Source: an uncultured Collinsella sp.
Lineage (GTDB): Bacteria > Actinomycetota > Coriobacteriia > Coriobacteriales > Coriobacteriaceae
NCBI GenBank assembly: GCA_900542085.1
Contig: UQMK01000022.1
Coordinates: 1-32,383 of the forward strand
Length of the DNA stretch: 32,383 nucleotides
Direction: 5' to 3'
Positions 1-9,050 of this stretch are shown in pieces (positions within the stretch are counted from its first letter, which is position 1; the number at the start of each line of letters is the position of its first letter). The notes under the pieces are model-generated. The model saw nothing but the letters and a program-made list of their open reading frames with translations, did no database searches and was not told where the DNA came from. Both the position numbers and the translations under genes were made by a program.

Positions 1-18
1 CATGCGAACCTCCAGTCC

Positions 19-40
19 GGACCGCCCCGCGGTCCAACTT
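19..40 (+). terminator. weak hairpin, possible terminator of an upstream gene
   Basis: A 7-bp perfect GC-rich stem (19-25 with 29-35) and a 3-nt loop are followed by a short T-containing stretch. It could end transcription of a gene lying before the window. The T tract is poor, so the call is tentative. The rest of 41-218 is AT-richer non-coding DNA in which I see no convincing gene. Confidence 0.3.
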
Positions 41-218
41 TCTGTCCGCACCCCCGTTTAAACGATTCAACTCCAAATTCAGTCCCTATTTCACCGCAAC
101 TTACAAAAGGGTATAGAGGGGGCTGTCTATCGAGTCTTTGTCGCGAACAGGTCATCAGCCAGAATTCCGTTCGCACGATATTACTCTGGATCAATCGAGT
201 TTCCGCAGCTCGCCTGCC

Positions 219-327
219 GGGCGGGGCGGTTAAGTTTGTCGCGAGTTCCGCACGCAAAGGAAAGCACTTAATGTGCTTTCCGTCTTGCGCAGGACTGTAG
301 AGCAGCAAACTTAACCCGCCCCGGCCC
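219..327. repeat. large nested inverted repeat in the 5' region of rnj
   Basis: Outer arms 219-238 and 306-327 are reverse complements apart from two single-base bulges; both carry TTAAGTTTG or its complement next to a run of G/C. Inside lies a second hairpin, 259-267 with 273-281 (9 bp, loop TTAAT). The whole folds as one long stem-loop 205 nt before the rnj start. It has no T tract, so it is not a simple intrinsic terminator. It could be a leader RNA structure or a mobile palindromic repeat; the sequence does not decide. Confidence 0.7.
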
Positions 328-531
328 CCGATGGCCCCAGACCGGCGGGATAGACCAGTTCAGATGGGGCTTTGATGCATGGGTGGTCTGTTGGTATGCA
401 AATGGGTATCATACTGTGGTTACTGCATCGACTCTGCGATGCATGTTTGTACGTTCCCGGCGGTCGGTTTGCCAGAAGCGCCCCGTCGGTTGTTCCAGAC
501 CCGTTTCGAAGAAAGGAAACCACACGAACCT

Positions 532-2202
532 ATGGCAGCTAAAAAATCATCTCCCTTGAAGATCATCCCGCTCGGCGGCCTTGACGGCATCGGCAAGAAT
601 ATGACGGTCTTCGAGTGCGGCGACGACATGGTGCTCGTCGACGCCGGCCTCATGTTCCCCGACGACTCCCAGCCCGGTATCGACCTGGTGCTTCCCGACT
701 ATACCTATGTCCTGGAGAACGAGGAGAAGCTCCGCGGCATCGTCGTCACCCACGGCCACGAGGACCACACCGGTTCGCTTCCGTACCTGCTGCAGGACCT
801 CAACAACAAGGTGCCCATCTTCTCGAGCAAGCTGACGCTCGGTTTTATCGAGGGCAAGCTCTCCGAGTTCCGCATTCGCGCGCCCAAGTTCCGCGAGGTC
901 AAGGGCGGCAGCCACGTCAATCTCGGTGGCATCTCGCTCGATTTCTTCTCTATGACGCACTCCATTCCGGGTGCACTGGGCGTGTTCATTCGCACCAATC
1001 AGGGCACCGTTATGCACACGGGCGACTTTAAGCTCGATCAGACGCCCATCGATGGCGTCACGCCCGACTATGCCGCCATCAGCCGCTTTGCCAAGCAGGG
1101 CATCGACCTGCTGCTTTCCGACTCCACCAACGCTACGGTTCCGGGCTTTACCAAGTCCGAGGCCGAGGTTGGCCCCAACTTGCTGCACGCCATCAAGAAC
1201 GCTCCGGGCCGCGTGTTCGTCGCGTCGTTCTCGAGTCACATCCATCGCCTGCAGCAGATCTGCGACGCCGCTCGCAAGTGCGGCCGCAAGGTCGTCGTGA
1301 CCGGACGTTCCATGCTCACCAACACCCGCGTGGCGCGCGAGCTGGGCTACCTCAACATCGACGATGCCGATATCCTCGATGCCTTCGATATCGATAACCT
1401 GCCCGATGACAAGATCGTCGTCATGTGCACCGGTTCGCAGGGCGAGCCGCTGTCGGCCCTGTCCCGCATGGCCAACGGCGAGCACAAGACGCTTTCCATC
1501 CATGAGGGCGATACCGTCATTCTTTCGGCAACTCCCGTTCCCGGCAACGAAAAGGCCGTCCAGCAGGTCGTCAACAGCCTGGCCAAGCTTGGCTGCGACG
1601 TCTGGGATAAGTCCCGCGCCCTCGTCCACGTCTCGGGTCATGGCAGCCAGGAGGAGCTCAAGCTCATGATGGCCATGGCCAAGCCCACCTACTTTATGCC
1701 GGTTCACGGCGAGGCCGTTCACCTGCGCGCCCATGCCCAGCTCGCCCGCAAGATGGGCCTTAAGGACGATCATATCTTTATCCTCGACAATGGTGACACG
1801 CTCGAGATGCGCGGCGGTATCGTCAAACGCGGTGCGCCCGTCGAGTCCGGCGTCGTCTATGTCGACGGTCTGCGCATCGGCGATACCGACCCCATCGTCC
1901 TTCGCGATCGCCAAAAGCTCGCCAACGACGGTATGGTCACGGCTGTTGCCATCGTCTCGCTCAAGCACAAGAAGATCGAGGCTATCGAGTTCTCGGGCCG
2001 CGGCGTTTCGTTTGCCATCGACGACCAGTTCTCCGAGGATGCCTCCGCAGCCATCATGAAGACGATCGAGAAGGGCAAGTTTAGCTTTACCAGCAGCGGC
2101 TCCGATGCCATTCGCAAAGCCGTGCGCGATTCGCTCTCCAACTTTATCTGGAGCCGTACGCGCACCCGTCCGATGATCATCCCGGTCGTCATGGAGGTTT
2201 AG
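532..2202 (+). CDS. rnj: ribonuclease J
   Basis: 556-residue protein of the metallo-beta-lactamase/beta-CASP RNase J family, an endo- and 5'-3' exoribonuclease in mRNA decay and rRNA maturation in the cytoplasm. The zinc-binding motif HGHEDHTG is at about residues 74-81, HTGDFKLD near 162 and SDSTNA near 200. The beta-CASP histidines appear in VSGHGSQEE (about 369) and MPVHGEAVH (about 390), followed by the C-terminal domain. The length is normal for the family. ATG 532 is chosen because AAAGGAAA precedes it at a good distance; the frame stays open upstream but without a plausible site. It heads a tight run with ftsK, whose TTG start is 1 nt after this stop. The leader contains a long inverted repeat (219-327). 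Confidence 0.95.
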   Translation: MAAKKSSPLKIIPLGGLDGIGKNMTVFECGDDMVLVDAGLMFPDDSQPGIDLVLPDYTYVLENEEKLRGIVVTHGHEDHTGSLPYLLQDLNNKVPIFSSKLTLGFIEGKLSEFRIRAPKFREVKGGSHVNLGGISLDFFSMTHSIPGALGVFIRTNQGTVMHTGDFKLDQTPIDGVTPDYAAISRFAKQGIDLLLSDSTNATVPGFTKSEAEVGPNLLHAIKNAPGRVFVASFSSHIHRLQQICDAARKCGRKVVVTGRSMLTNTRVARELGYLNIDDADILDAFDIDNLPDDKIVVMCTGSQGEPLSALSRMANGEHKTLSIHEGDTVILSATPVPGNEKAVQQVVNSLAKLGCDVWDKSRALVHVSGHGSQEELKLMMAMAKPTYFMPVHGEAVHLRAHAQLARKMGLKDDHIFILDNGDTLEMRGGIVKRGAPVESGVVYVDGLRIGDTDPIVLRDRQKLANDGMVTAVAIVSLKHKKIEAIEFSGRGVSFAIDDQFSEDASAAIMKTIEKGKFSFTSSGSDAIRKAVRDSLSNFIWSRTRTRPMIIPVVMEV

Positions 2203-2203
2203 T

Positions 2204-4981
2204 TTGGCGCGCGGATCTGCACAAAACGCCAAAGGCAATAAAGCCAACAGCCAGCCGGCATCTGCTAAGGGTGCCGGTTCCCATCTGCGTGCCAATAAGG
2301 GTCACGAGGCGGAGTTCGATGAGTTCGAGCCCCTGGTCGAGCCTTCGGCCAATCGCGATATCGCCGGCGTGGTCATTGCCGTTTTGGCGATTGCATCCTT
2401 CATTGCCGTGATTTCGCCGGCAACGGCGCCCGTGACGGCTGCTGTCGCCGGTTTCTATCACCTCGGCTTTGGCCTGGGCGCCTACGTGCTGCCGATCGTC
2501 ATCTTGCTGTTTGCCGCCACGCTCTTTTTGGGTGAGGACTCGCCGCTCAACATTCGCTCGGTCGCGGGTGGCGCTGTGGTCTTTGTGGCCATTGTCTCTA
2601 TCCTGTCGCTGATGGTGCCGGGTACGAGCGATTCGTGCGACCTCATGTTTACGCCGCAGAACCTATCCGCATCGGGCGGCTACGTTGGCGCCTTTATCGC
2701 AAGTGCCTTGCAAAACGCCCTGGGTAAACCTATCGCTATGGTTGTCTTGCTGGGGCTTGTCGTCGTTGGTTTGGTCATTATCGGCTTTTCGGTGGGCGGC
2801 GTTTTGCGCTCCGCACGCGATCGTGCTGCCGATTTTGCCGAGCGCCGTCGTGCCGATGTCAATGCGAGCCCGTGGGGTGACGAAGAGGCCCTATTGGTTC
2901 CCGGCGTCGACCGTCCGCACCTGAGCATCCTGCGCCAGAAGGGGGCTGACGCCGCGGTGACTACGGTCATGGGTGGCGATGCCGACCCGGTTTTGGATGA
3001 CAACGAGGACGATAACCCGTTTGTCGACGTGTCCGAGGCCGTAGAGGCTGAGCGCGCCAAGACCACGTTGCTGCCGCGTCGCCATGCCAAGAAGGGCAAG
3101 GCCGCGCCCAAGCTCAACACGAGCGAGCCCGACCCGTCTTGGTCCGATAGCGAAATCGAACTCACCGAGGGCGATGACGAGGACGACGAGGCTCCGCTCG
3201 AGACCGCCAAAACCACCTTGCTGCCGCGTCGCCGCGCCAACGCAGGACAGGTTACCGGACAGTTTTCGATGGAAGACGACCCGGACAAGGCTGACGAGTC
3301 AGAGCCGCCGTTTGCCGTGAATCCCGTTTCGGCAGCTCCGCAAATTCCCGACTTCCTAAAGCATCCCAAGGTTGCCGATGCCTCCAGCTCTAGGACTTCC
3401 GCTGCTCCTGTTGCAGCCGGCGATGGGGGAGCGGACGGTACTACTACCGATGCCGAGGGCGACCAAGAGGACGGCCTCAAGCTCCCGCCGCTCGAAATCC
3501 TGCACGCCAACCCGCAGTCGGCTTCCTCTGCGTCTTCTGACAAGGAGCTGGAACAGACAGCCGAGTCGCTGCAGTCCACCTTGCTTGAGTTTGGCCGTAG
3601 CGCCCGCGTCGTCGGCTGGATTGCCGGCCCCACGGTCACGACCTTTAAGCTGCAGCCCGGTGAGGGCGAGCGCGTGAGCAAGATCTCGAGCCTCGAGGAC
3701 GATATTGCGCTTTCGCTTGCCGCCCAGTCGGTGCGCATCTTCGCGCCGATCCCCGGCACCTCGCTCGTTGGTATCGAGATTCCCAATCGCAAGCGTCAGA
3801 ACGTCAACCTGGGCGACGTGCTTCCCTATGTGAAGGGCGGTCCGCTCGAGCTTGCCATCGGCCGCGATGCCGAGGGCACGCCGGTTGTCGCCGACCTCGC
3901 CAAGATGCCCCACCTGCTGATCGCCGGCACCACCGGTTCGGGTAAGTCGGTCATGATCAACTCCATCATCACGACCCTGCTCATGCGCGCCCTTCCCGAG
4001 GACGTTCGCCTTATCATGGTCGACCCCAAGCGCGTCGAGCTTGCGGGCTATAACGGCCTGCCGCATCTCTATGTGCCCGTGGTGACCGAGCCCAAGCAGG
4101 CTGCCAGTGCGCTGCAATGGGCCGTGTCCGAGATGGAGCGTCGCCTGAAGGTCTTCGAGCGCCTCAACGTTCGCAAGATCTCGACCTACAACGAAAAGCA
4201 GGCCGCCGGCGAGTTTGAGCATTACGATAACCCGCCGCAAAAGATGCCCTATCTGGTCATCATCATCGACGAGCTTTCGGACCTGATGATGGTTGCCGGC
4301 AAGGATGTCGAGGCCTCGATCGTCCGTATCGCCCAGCTGGGCCGTGCCGCCGGTATTCACCTTATCGTGGCTACGCAGCGCCCCAGCTCCAACGTGGTGA
4401 CGGGCCTTATTAAGGCCAACATCACCAATCGTATTGCCTTTAACGTGGCTACGGGCATCGATTCCCGCGTCATTATCGACCAGATGGGCGCCGAAAAGCT
4501 TACTGGTTTGGGCGACATGCTGTTCTCAAAAGTCGACTGGGGCAAGCCCCGCCGTATCCAGGGCTGCTTTGTCTCGGACGACGAGATCAACGAGATCGTC
4601 GAGTTCGTTAAGTCGCAAAGCGAGCCCGACTACCATGAGGAGATTCTCTCTGCCGTGGCACCCGCTTCCATGTCCATGTCTGGTGGCGGCATTGTTCGCA
4701 CGGGTGTTGCCGAGCCGCAGGATGACGACCCGCTTATCTGGGAGGCCGCCCACATTGTGGTGGAATCGCAGCTGGGCTCCACATCTGGCCTGCAACGCCG
4801 CCTCAAGGTTGGCTATGCGCGCGCCGGGCGTATTATGGACATGCTGGAAGAAAAGGGTGTCGTCGGTCCGCCCGACGGTTCCAAGCCGCGCGAGGTCCTG
4901 CTGGATGAGGAGGGGCTTGCCGCGCTGGAGTCTGTCGACGCCGAGATGGCACGTGAAGATCGTGAGTTTGGAGGATTCTGA
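2204..4981 (+). CDS. ftsK: DNA translocase FtsK/SpoIIIE
   Basis: 925-residue membrane-anchored DNA pump that clears chromosome ends from the closing division septum. It has four or five hydrophobic segments between about residues 52 and 200, an acidic low-complexity linker (about 220-440), then the RecA-like motor. Walker A GTTGSGKS is at 575-582 and Walker B VIIIDEL at about 686-692. The C-terminal winged-helix gamma domain, which reads KOPS-type DNA signals in this family, spans about 841-910. The linker carries a duplicated motif AKTTLLPRR (285-293 and 335-343). Start is TTG 2204 with GGAGG at 2193-2197 inside the end of rnj. The stop overlaps the next ATG by 1 nt (TGATG), indicating translational coupling. 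Confidence 0.95.
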   Translation: MARGSAQNAKGNKANSQPASAKGAGSHLRANKGHEAEFDEFEPLVEPSANRDIAGVVIAVLAIASFIAVISPATAPVTAAVAGFYHLGFGLGAYVLPIVILLFAATLFLGEDSPLNIRSVAGGAVVFVAIVSILSLMVPGTSDSCDLMFTPQNLSASGGYVGAFIASALQNALGKPIAMVVLLGLVVVGLVIIGFSVGGVLRSARDRAADFAERRRADVNASPWGDEEALLVPGVDRPHLSILRQKGADAAVTTVMGGDADPVLDDNEDDNPFVDVSEAVEAERAKTTLLPRRHAKKGKAAPKLNTSEPDPSWSDSEIELTEGDDEDDEAPLETAKTTLLPRRRANAGQVTGQFSMEDDPDKADESEPPFAVNPVSAAPQIPDFLKHPKVADASSSRTSAAPVAAGDGGADGTTTDAEGDQEDGLKLPPLEILHANPQSASSASSDKELEQTAESLQSTLLEFGRSARVVGWIAGPTVTTFKLQPGEGERVSKISSLEDDIALSLAAQSVRIFAPIPGTSLVGIEIPNRKRQNVNLGDVLPYVKGGPLELAIGRDAEGTPVVADLAKMPHLLIAGTTGSGKSVMINSIITTLLMRALPEDVRLIMVDPKRVELAGYNGLPHLYVPVVTEPKQAASALQWAVSEMERRLKVFERLNVRKISTYNEKQAAGEFEHYDNPPQKMPYLVIIIDELSDLMMVAGKDVEASIVRIAQLGRAAGIHLIVATQRPSSNVVTGLIKANITNRIAFNVATGIDSRVIIDQMGAEKLTGLGDMLFSKVDWGKPRRIQGCFVSDDEINEIVEFVKSQSEPDYHEEILSAVAPASMSMSGGGIVRTGVAEPQDDDPLIWEAAHIVVESQLGSTSGLQRRLKVGYARAGRIMDMLEEKGVVGPPDGSKPREVLLDEEGLAALESVDAEMAREDREFGGF

Positions 4982-6495
4982 TGGCTGCACGCTTTGGTGA
5001 CATGCTGCTCGAGCAGCGTCGCCGGATGGGCCTTTCCATCCAGCAGGTCGCCAACACCATCAAAATCAGGCCGCAGATCATCGAGTTTTTCGAGACCGGT
5101 AACTTTGCATCGATGCCTCCGCGCGGCTATGCGCAGGGCATGATTTCGAGCTATGCTCGCTTTTTGGGTCTTAACCCGCGCGAGGTCGTCAACGCTTATT
5201 TTGATGACCTCATGGCATATGAACGCGAGACCTCGCAGCAGGGCGGTCGTTTTCAGGATGCTGCCGGCTACGTTAACTCGCGTTCGTCGGTCGATAACGG
5301 ACGCTTTCTGATGGTTCAGGGTGGTCGCTCGACGCGGTACGGCCAGCGCCCTCCGCAGGCGGGCTATATCACCGAGACGGGCTCCAGCGAGGAGATTCGT
5401 TCTCAGCGAGATCGCTTTCGCAGTACGCCCATGCCGGATGATCGTGCGCTTCCCGCCGCTCGCGGGTTGAGTCGCGATCCCCGCGCCGGTTACGGCGACG
5501 GTGGCTACTCCGGTCGTGGTTATCGCGGAGTTTCTGCCGGGCGTTCCCACGGTGGATATGCCGACGCCGATACCACGCAGGTGACGCCGCGCCTCCGTTC
5601 GCAATCGCAGCCTTACGGGCAGCGCTCTTCGGCGCCTCGCTCTGGCCAGCGTGGCTATCAGAACCGTGGCGAGCTTGCGCCGCGTTCGGGCCAGCGCGGC
5701 TCGCAGAGCCAAGGCGGATATCGTGGTCGTCCCGATAGCAGTCGCGGCCGTATGCCGCAGGGGAATGGCCGCGGCGGCTCCAATCGCGGACGCGGCGGTG
5801 GACGTGCTCCCCAGAACAATGGACTCGATCCGCGCATCATCTACGCCGGCATCGGTGCCGTGGCGCTTTTGTTGATTCTGCTCATCGTGGTCCTCCTGCG
5901 TGGCTGCGGCTCTTCTGCACCCGAGTCGACGCCCGAGACGCCCGCGGCCACCAAGACGACGACCAAGAAGTCTTCCAAGACGACCGAATCTGTTGACGAG
6001 GATGAAGGCACCGACGAGGCGACGGATTCTGCCGATTCCGATGCCGCCAAGGCGAACGCGAAAAAGAAAGAGGACGAGGTCATCAAGGTCAAGGTCTCCG
6101 TTGCCAAGGGCAAGACCGCCTGGATCGAGGTCAAGGTCGACGGTAAATCGGTCTTTGGCGCCCAGGCAACCGGTCCCTTTGAGCAGGAGTACACGCCCGA
6201 GTCCTCGATCGAGATCACCACGTCCAAGCCCTCCGATGTCACGGTTACCAAGAACGGTGAAAAGGTTCGCTACGACACCAAGACATCGGGCGTGGCGCGC
6301 GTGACCATTACCGTTCCTAAGAAGGAGACCGCTGACTCCGAAGACGGTGAGAGTGCCGACGGCACCGATACTGCCGACGGCACCGACCCCCAGTCTACCG
6401 ACGGCACCGACGCCCAATCTACCGACGGTACCGACACGGCATCCGACGGCCAGACTGCAAACGATTCAGATGACTATTCGTACGACAGCTACTAA
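4981..6495 (+). CDS. RodZ-like HTH membrane protein (HTH_25, DUF4115)
   Basis: 504 residues. An N-terminal Cro/CI-type helix-turn-helix of RodZ type (about 1-75, including LLEQRRRMGLSIQQVANTI) is followed by a long Arg/Gly/Ser/Gln-rich cytoplasmic stretch (about 100-280). One transmembrane helix lies at about 285-307. A Thr/Lys/Asp-rich segment leads to a DUF4115-like beta domain (about 365-447) and an acidic tail with repeated DGTD units. RodZ proteins link the MreB cytoskeleton to the membrane; ymfM fills the same chromosomal slot in Bacillus. The RGG-like cytoplasmic linker is unusual. The cell-shape role is inferred from domain order, not shown. It overlaps ftsK by 1 nt. Confidence 0.8.
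   Translation: MAARFGDMLLEQRRRMGLSIQQVANTIKIRPQIIEFFETGNFASMPPRGYAQGMISSYARFLGLNPREVVNAYFDDLMAYERETSQQGGRFQDAAGYVNSRSSVDNGRFLMVQGGRSTRYGQRPPQAGYITETGSSEEIRSQRDRFRSTPMPDDRALPAARGLSRDPRAGYGDGGYSGRGYRGVSAGRSHGGYADADTTQVTPRLRSQSQPYGQRSSAPRSGQRGYQNRGELAPRSGQRGSQSQGGYRGRPDSSRGRMPQGNGRGGSNRGRGGGRAPQNNGLDPRIIYAGIGAVALLLILLIVVLLRGCGSSAPESTPETPAATKTTTKKSSKTTESVDEDEGTDEATDSADSDAAKANAKKKEDEVIKVKVSVAKGKTAWIEVKVDGKSVFGAQATGPFEQEYTPESSIEITTSKPSDVTVTKNGEKVRYDTKTSGVARVTITVPKKETADSEDGESADGTDTADGTDPQSTDGTDAQSTDGTDTASDGQTANDSDDYSYDSY
6355..6438 (+). repeat. in-gene tandem repeat encoding DGTD units
   Basis: Two 24-nt units (6391-6414, 6415-6438) differ at only a few bases, and are preceded by two related 18-nt units from 6355. 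They encode a repeated TDGTD-containing acidic tail of the RodZ-like protein. Repeats of this kind can change copy number between strains. Confidence 0.7.
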
Positions 6496-6521
6496 GGCTC
6501 CCCGTACCGAAAGGAAGAACC

Positions 6522-7019
6522 ATGGCTAAAGATTCCAGCTTCGACGTTGTGTCCGAGGTCAATATGCAGGAGGTCGATAACGCCTTCCAACAGACCACCC
6601 GCGAGATCTCTCAGCGCTATGACCTCAAGGACTCCGGCGCCACCATCGAGCTTTCGAAGGGCGACAAGCTCTTTACGATCAATGCCCCGGCCGATTTTGT
6701 CTCCAAGCAGATCATTGACGTGCTGAGCTCTAAGCTCATCAAGCGCGGCATCGATCTTAAGGCTGTCTCTTGGGACGCGCCGCAGGCGGCTTCGGGCGGT
6801 ACCGTGCGCGTGCTCGGCCATATCGTCGAGGGCATTGACCAGGCGACCGCCAAGAAGATTAATAAGGACATCAAGGATCAAAAGCTCAAGGTCAAGGTGA
6901 CCATCGAGGCCGATAAACTGCGCGTTACCTCGGCCTCTAAGGATGCGCTTCAGACGGTGATCCAGTTCCTGCGCGACCAAGACTACGGCCAGCCGCTGCA
7001 GTTCACCAACTACCGCTAA
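6522..7019 (+). CDS. YajQ-family nucleotide-binding protein
   Basis: 165 residues, the full family length, starting SSFDVVSEVNMQEVDNAF and ending QLQFTNYR-like (QPLQFTNYR), both hallmarks of YajQ (DUF520). These small two-domain proteins bind nucleotides; some bind cyclic di-GMP and act as effectors with transcription factors. The role in this organism is unknown. ATG 6522 has AAGGAAG at 6511-6517. It lies 26 nt after the RodZ-like gene and 27 nt before rimO, probably in one transcript. Confidence 0.93.
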   Translation: MAKDSSFDVVSEVNMQEVDNAFQQTTREISQRYDLKDSGATIELSKGDKLFTINAPADFVSKQIIDVLSSKLIKRGIDLKAVSWDAPQAASGGTVRVLGHIVEGIDQATAKKINKDIKDQKLKVKVTIEADKLRVTSASKDALQTVIQFLRDQDYGQPLQFTNYR

Positions 7020-7046
7020 TAACATTCGAAAGGACCGCTCTCCAAC

Positions 7047-8396
7047 ATGGATACACCTTTGGGCTCCGTGCTCTACATCACCCTCGGGTGCGCTAAGAAC
7101 GAGGTTGACACCGACCGCATGCGTTCTCTTTTGACCGCTGCGGGCTACGAGGAGGCATTCGACCCGCAGGATGCCGATATCGCCATCGTCAATACATGCT
7201 CGTTCCTCGCCTCCGCAACGTCCGAGAGCATCGAGACCACGCTCGAGCTCGCCAATGAGGTTCAGGACGGCGTTCGCGCCTGCCCCATCGTCATGTGCGG
7301 CTGTGTGCCGTCGCGCTATGGCGACGACCTGCCCGACGAGCTGCCCGAGGTCGCGGCTTTTGTGAAGGCCGATGAGGAAGACGGTATCGTCTCTGTTATC
7401 GATGGCGTACTGGGCGTGGAGCGCGAGATCGCGGCCTATATCCCGCAGGTCAAGCGTACCGTCGAGGGTGCCGTTGCCTATGTCAAGATTTCCGATGGCT
7501 GCAATCGTTTTTGCAGCTTCTGCATGATCCCCTACATTCGCGGTCGCTATCATTCGCGCAATGCCGAGAGCATTATCTCCGAGGTGCGCGACCTGGTTGC
7601 CGGCGGTGTGCGCGAGATTGTGCTGATCGGCCAGGACACGGGCATCTGGGGCACCGACTTTGCCGACGAGGACGTCGCCGAGGGCTCGCCGCGCAATCTG
7701 GCGCAGCTGCTGCGTGCCGTCGCCGAGGCTGTGCGCCCGCATAACGTCTGGGTCCGCGTGCTCTATCTGCAGCCCGAGGGCATGACCGACGAGCTTATCG
7801 AGACGATTCGCGATACGCCCGAGGTGCTGCCCTATATCGATATCCCCGTACAGCACTGCGATGCGCGCATCCTTAAGGCCATGCGCCGCTCCGGTTCGCG
7901 CCAGGAGCTCGAGGATCTGTTCCGCGACCTTCGCGAGCGCATCCCCGGTATTGTGATTCGCTCCACGGCCATGGTCGGCTTCCCGACCGAGTCCGACGAA
8001 GAGTTCCGCGATCTTATCGACTTTATGGACACCGTCGGCTTTGACTACACGAGCGTCTTTGCCTACTCGCGTGAGGAGGGCAGCCTGGCCGCCAAGATGG
8101 AGGGCCAGGTCGATGAGGAGGTTAAGCTCGAGCGCGCCCAGGAGGCCATGGATCTGGCCGAGTCGCTCGGTTTTGCCGCCACGGCGGCCCATGTGGGCGA
8201 GCGCGCCCAGGTGATCGTCGATGGCATCGAGGAGACCGAGGACGGCGCCGAGCTGATCGGTCACGCTTGGTTCCAGGCGCCCGATTCCGATGGCGCGGTG
8301 CATCTGGATGCCAGCGAGGCGTCCGTGGGCGATATTCTGACTGTCGAGTTTACCGATAGCTTCTGCTATGAGCTTATCGGTCATGTTGTGGAGTAG
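7047..8396 (+). CDS. rimO: ribosomal protein uS12 methylthiotransferase RimO
   Basis: 449-residue radical-SAM enzyme that adds a methylthio group to an aspartate of ribosomal protein uS12. The N-terminal UPF0004 domain starts YITLGCAKNEVDTDRM, which is the RimO rather than MiaB signature (compare the MiaB paralogue at 15051). The radical-SAM cluster cysteines are C152, C156 and C159 in GCNRFCSFC. The C-terminus resembles a TRAM domain. The protein is full length. ATG 7047 follows GAAAGGA at a normal distance. The stop is 9 nt before the pgsA GTG start. Confidence 0.94.
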   Translation: MDTPLGSVLYITLGCAKNEVDTDRMRSLLTAAGYEEAFDPQDADIAIVNTCSFLASATSESIETTLELANEVQDGVRACPIVMCGCVPSRYGDDLPDELPEVAAFVKADEEDGIVSVIDGVLGVEREIAAYIPQVKRTVEGAVAYVKISDGCNRFCSFCMIPYIRGRYHSRNAESIISEVRDLVAGGVREIVLIGQDTGIWGTDFADEDVAEGSPRNLAQLLRAVAEAVRPHNVWVRVLYLQPEGMTDELIETIRDTPEVLPYIDIPVQHCDARILKAMRRSGSRQELEDLFRDLRERIPGIVIRSTAMVGFPTESDEEFRDLIDFMDTVGFDYTSVFAYSREEGSLAAKMEGQVDEEVKLERAQEAMDLAESLGFAATAAHVGERAQVIVDGIEETEDGAELIGHAWFQAPDSDGAVHLDASEASVGDILTVEFTDSFCYELIGHVVE

Positions 8397-8405
8397 GAGA
8401 GCGTC

Positions 8406-9044
8406 GTGGCAAACGAGAGCAATAAGGAACTGACGAGTGTTTGGACGCCCGCCAACATCGTGACGTGCGTTCGCATCGTCTTTATCCCGGTGTTCATGAT
8501 CGTCTCGGCTCTGTCTCACGCGAGCGTTGCCGGTACGGACTGGAGCACCTTCAACGGCCCGCTCGCCGCCGCTGCCTTCATTCTGTATGTGATCCTGTCG
8601 TGCACCGATAAGGTCGACGGCTATCTGGCGCGCTCGCGCAACGAGATCACTGATTTTGGCAAGTTCTTGGACCCCATCGCCGATAAGCTGCTCGTGTTTT
8701 CGGCCCTGCTGCTGTTCCTTGATTTTGGCGCGGTGACCGTGTGGTCCGTGTTCATCATCCTGTTCCGTGAGCTGCTGGTGAGCGCCCTTCGCATGGTCGC
8801 GAGTGCTGCCGGTGTAGTCGTTGCCGCCGATAAGCTCGGCAAGTACAAGACGGCGACCACGATGGTCTCCATCTGCGGCTATCTGTGCGTCTTTGCGATG
8901 GCCGGCCTTCAGCTGGGGCCGGTGTCGCTGCTGCTCGGTGTCTATTCGGTGTCGCGCTTCCTGTACGTCATCGCCGTGATTTTGACCATTGTCTCGGGCG
9001 CCCAGTACTTCTGGAACTGTCGCAAGATCGTCTTTTCGGTCTAG
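8406..9044 (+). CDS. pgsA: CDP-diacylglycerol-glycerol-3-phosphate 3-phosphatidyltransferase
   Basis: 212-residue multi-pass membrane enzyme of the CDP-alcohol phosphotransferase family. The motif D-x2-DG-x2-AR-x8-G-x3-D-x3-D is complete (DKVDGYLAR ... GKFLDPIADK). The likely product is phosphatidylglycerophosphate, the precursor of phosphatidylglycerol. The assignment to PgsA rests on the pgsA-cinA-recA order conserved with Bacillus. GTG 8406 is preceded by a GGAG-rich site at the end of rimO. A second family member is encoded at 29421-30125. Confidence 0.9.
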   Translation: MANESNKELTSVWTPANIVTCVRIVFIPVFMIVSALSHASVAGTDWSTFNGPLAAAAFILYVILSCTDKVDGYLARSRNEITDFGKFLDPIADKLLVFSALLLFLDFGAVTVWSVFIILFRELLVSALRMVASAAGVVVAADKLGKYKTATTMVSICGYLCVFAMAGLQLGPVSLLLGVYSVSRFLYVIAVILTIVSGAQYFWNCRKIVFSV

Positions 9045-9050
9045 GTCCTG

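Noticed and set aside
379..531. N-terminal extension of RNase J
   Set aside because: The extra 51 residues do not resemble the family, and a ribosome-binding site precedes ATG 532.
547..2295. Long open frame opposite rnj on the - strand (and similar long shadows opposite other genes, e.g. 4813-6417 and 6492-9533)
   Set aside because: These are by-products of GC-rich codon use in well-recognised genes on the other strand; the translations are low-complexity and carry no motif or ribosome-binding site.
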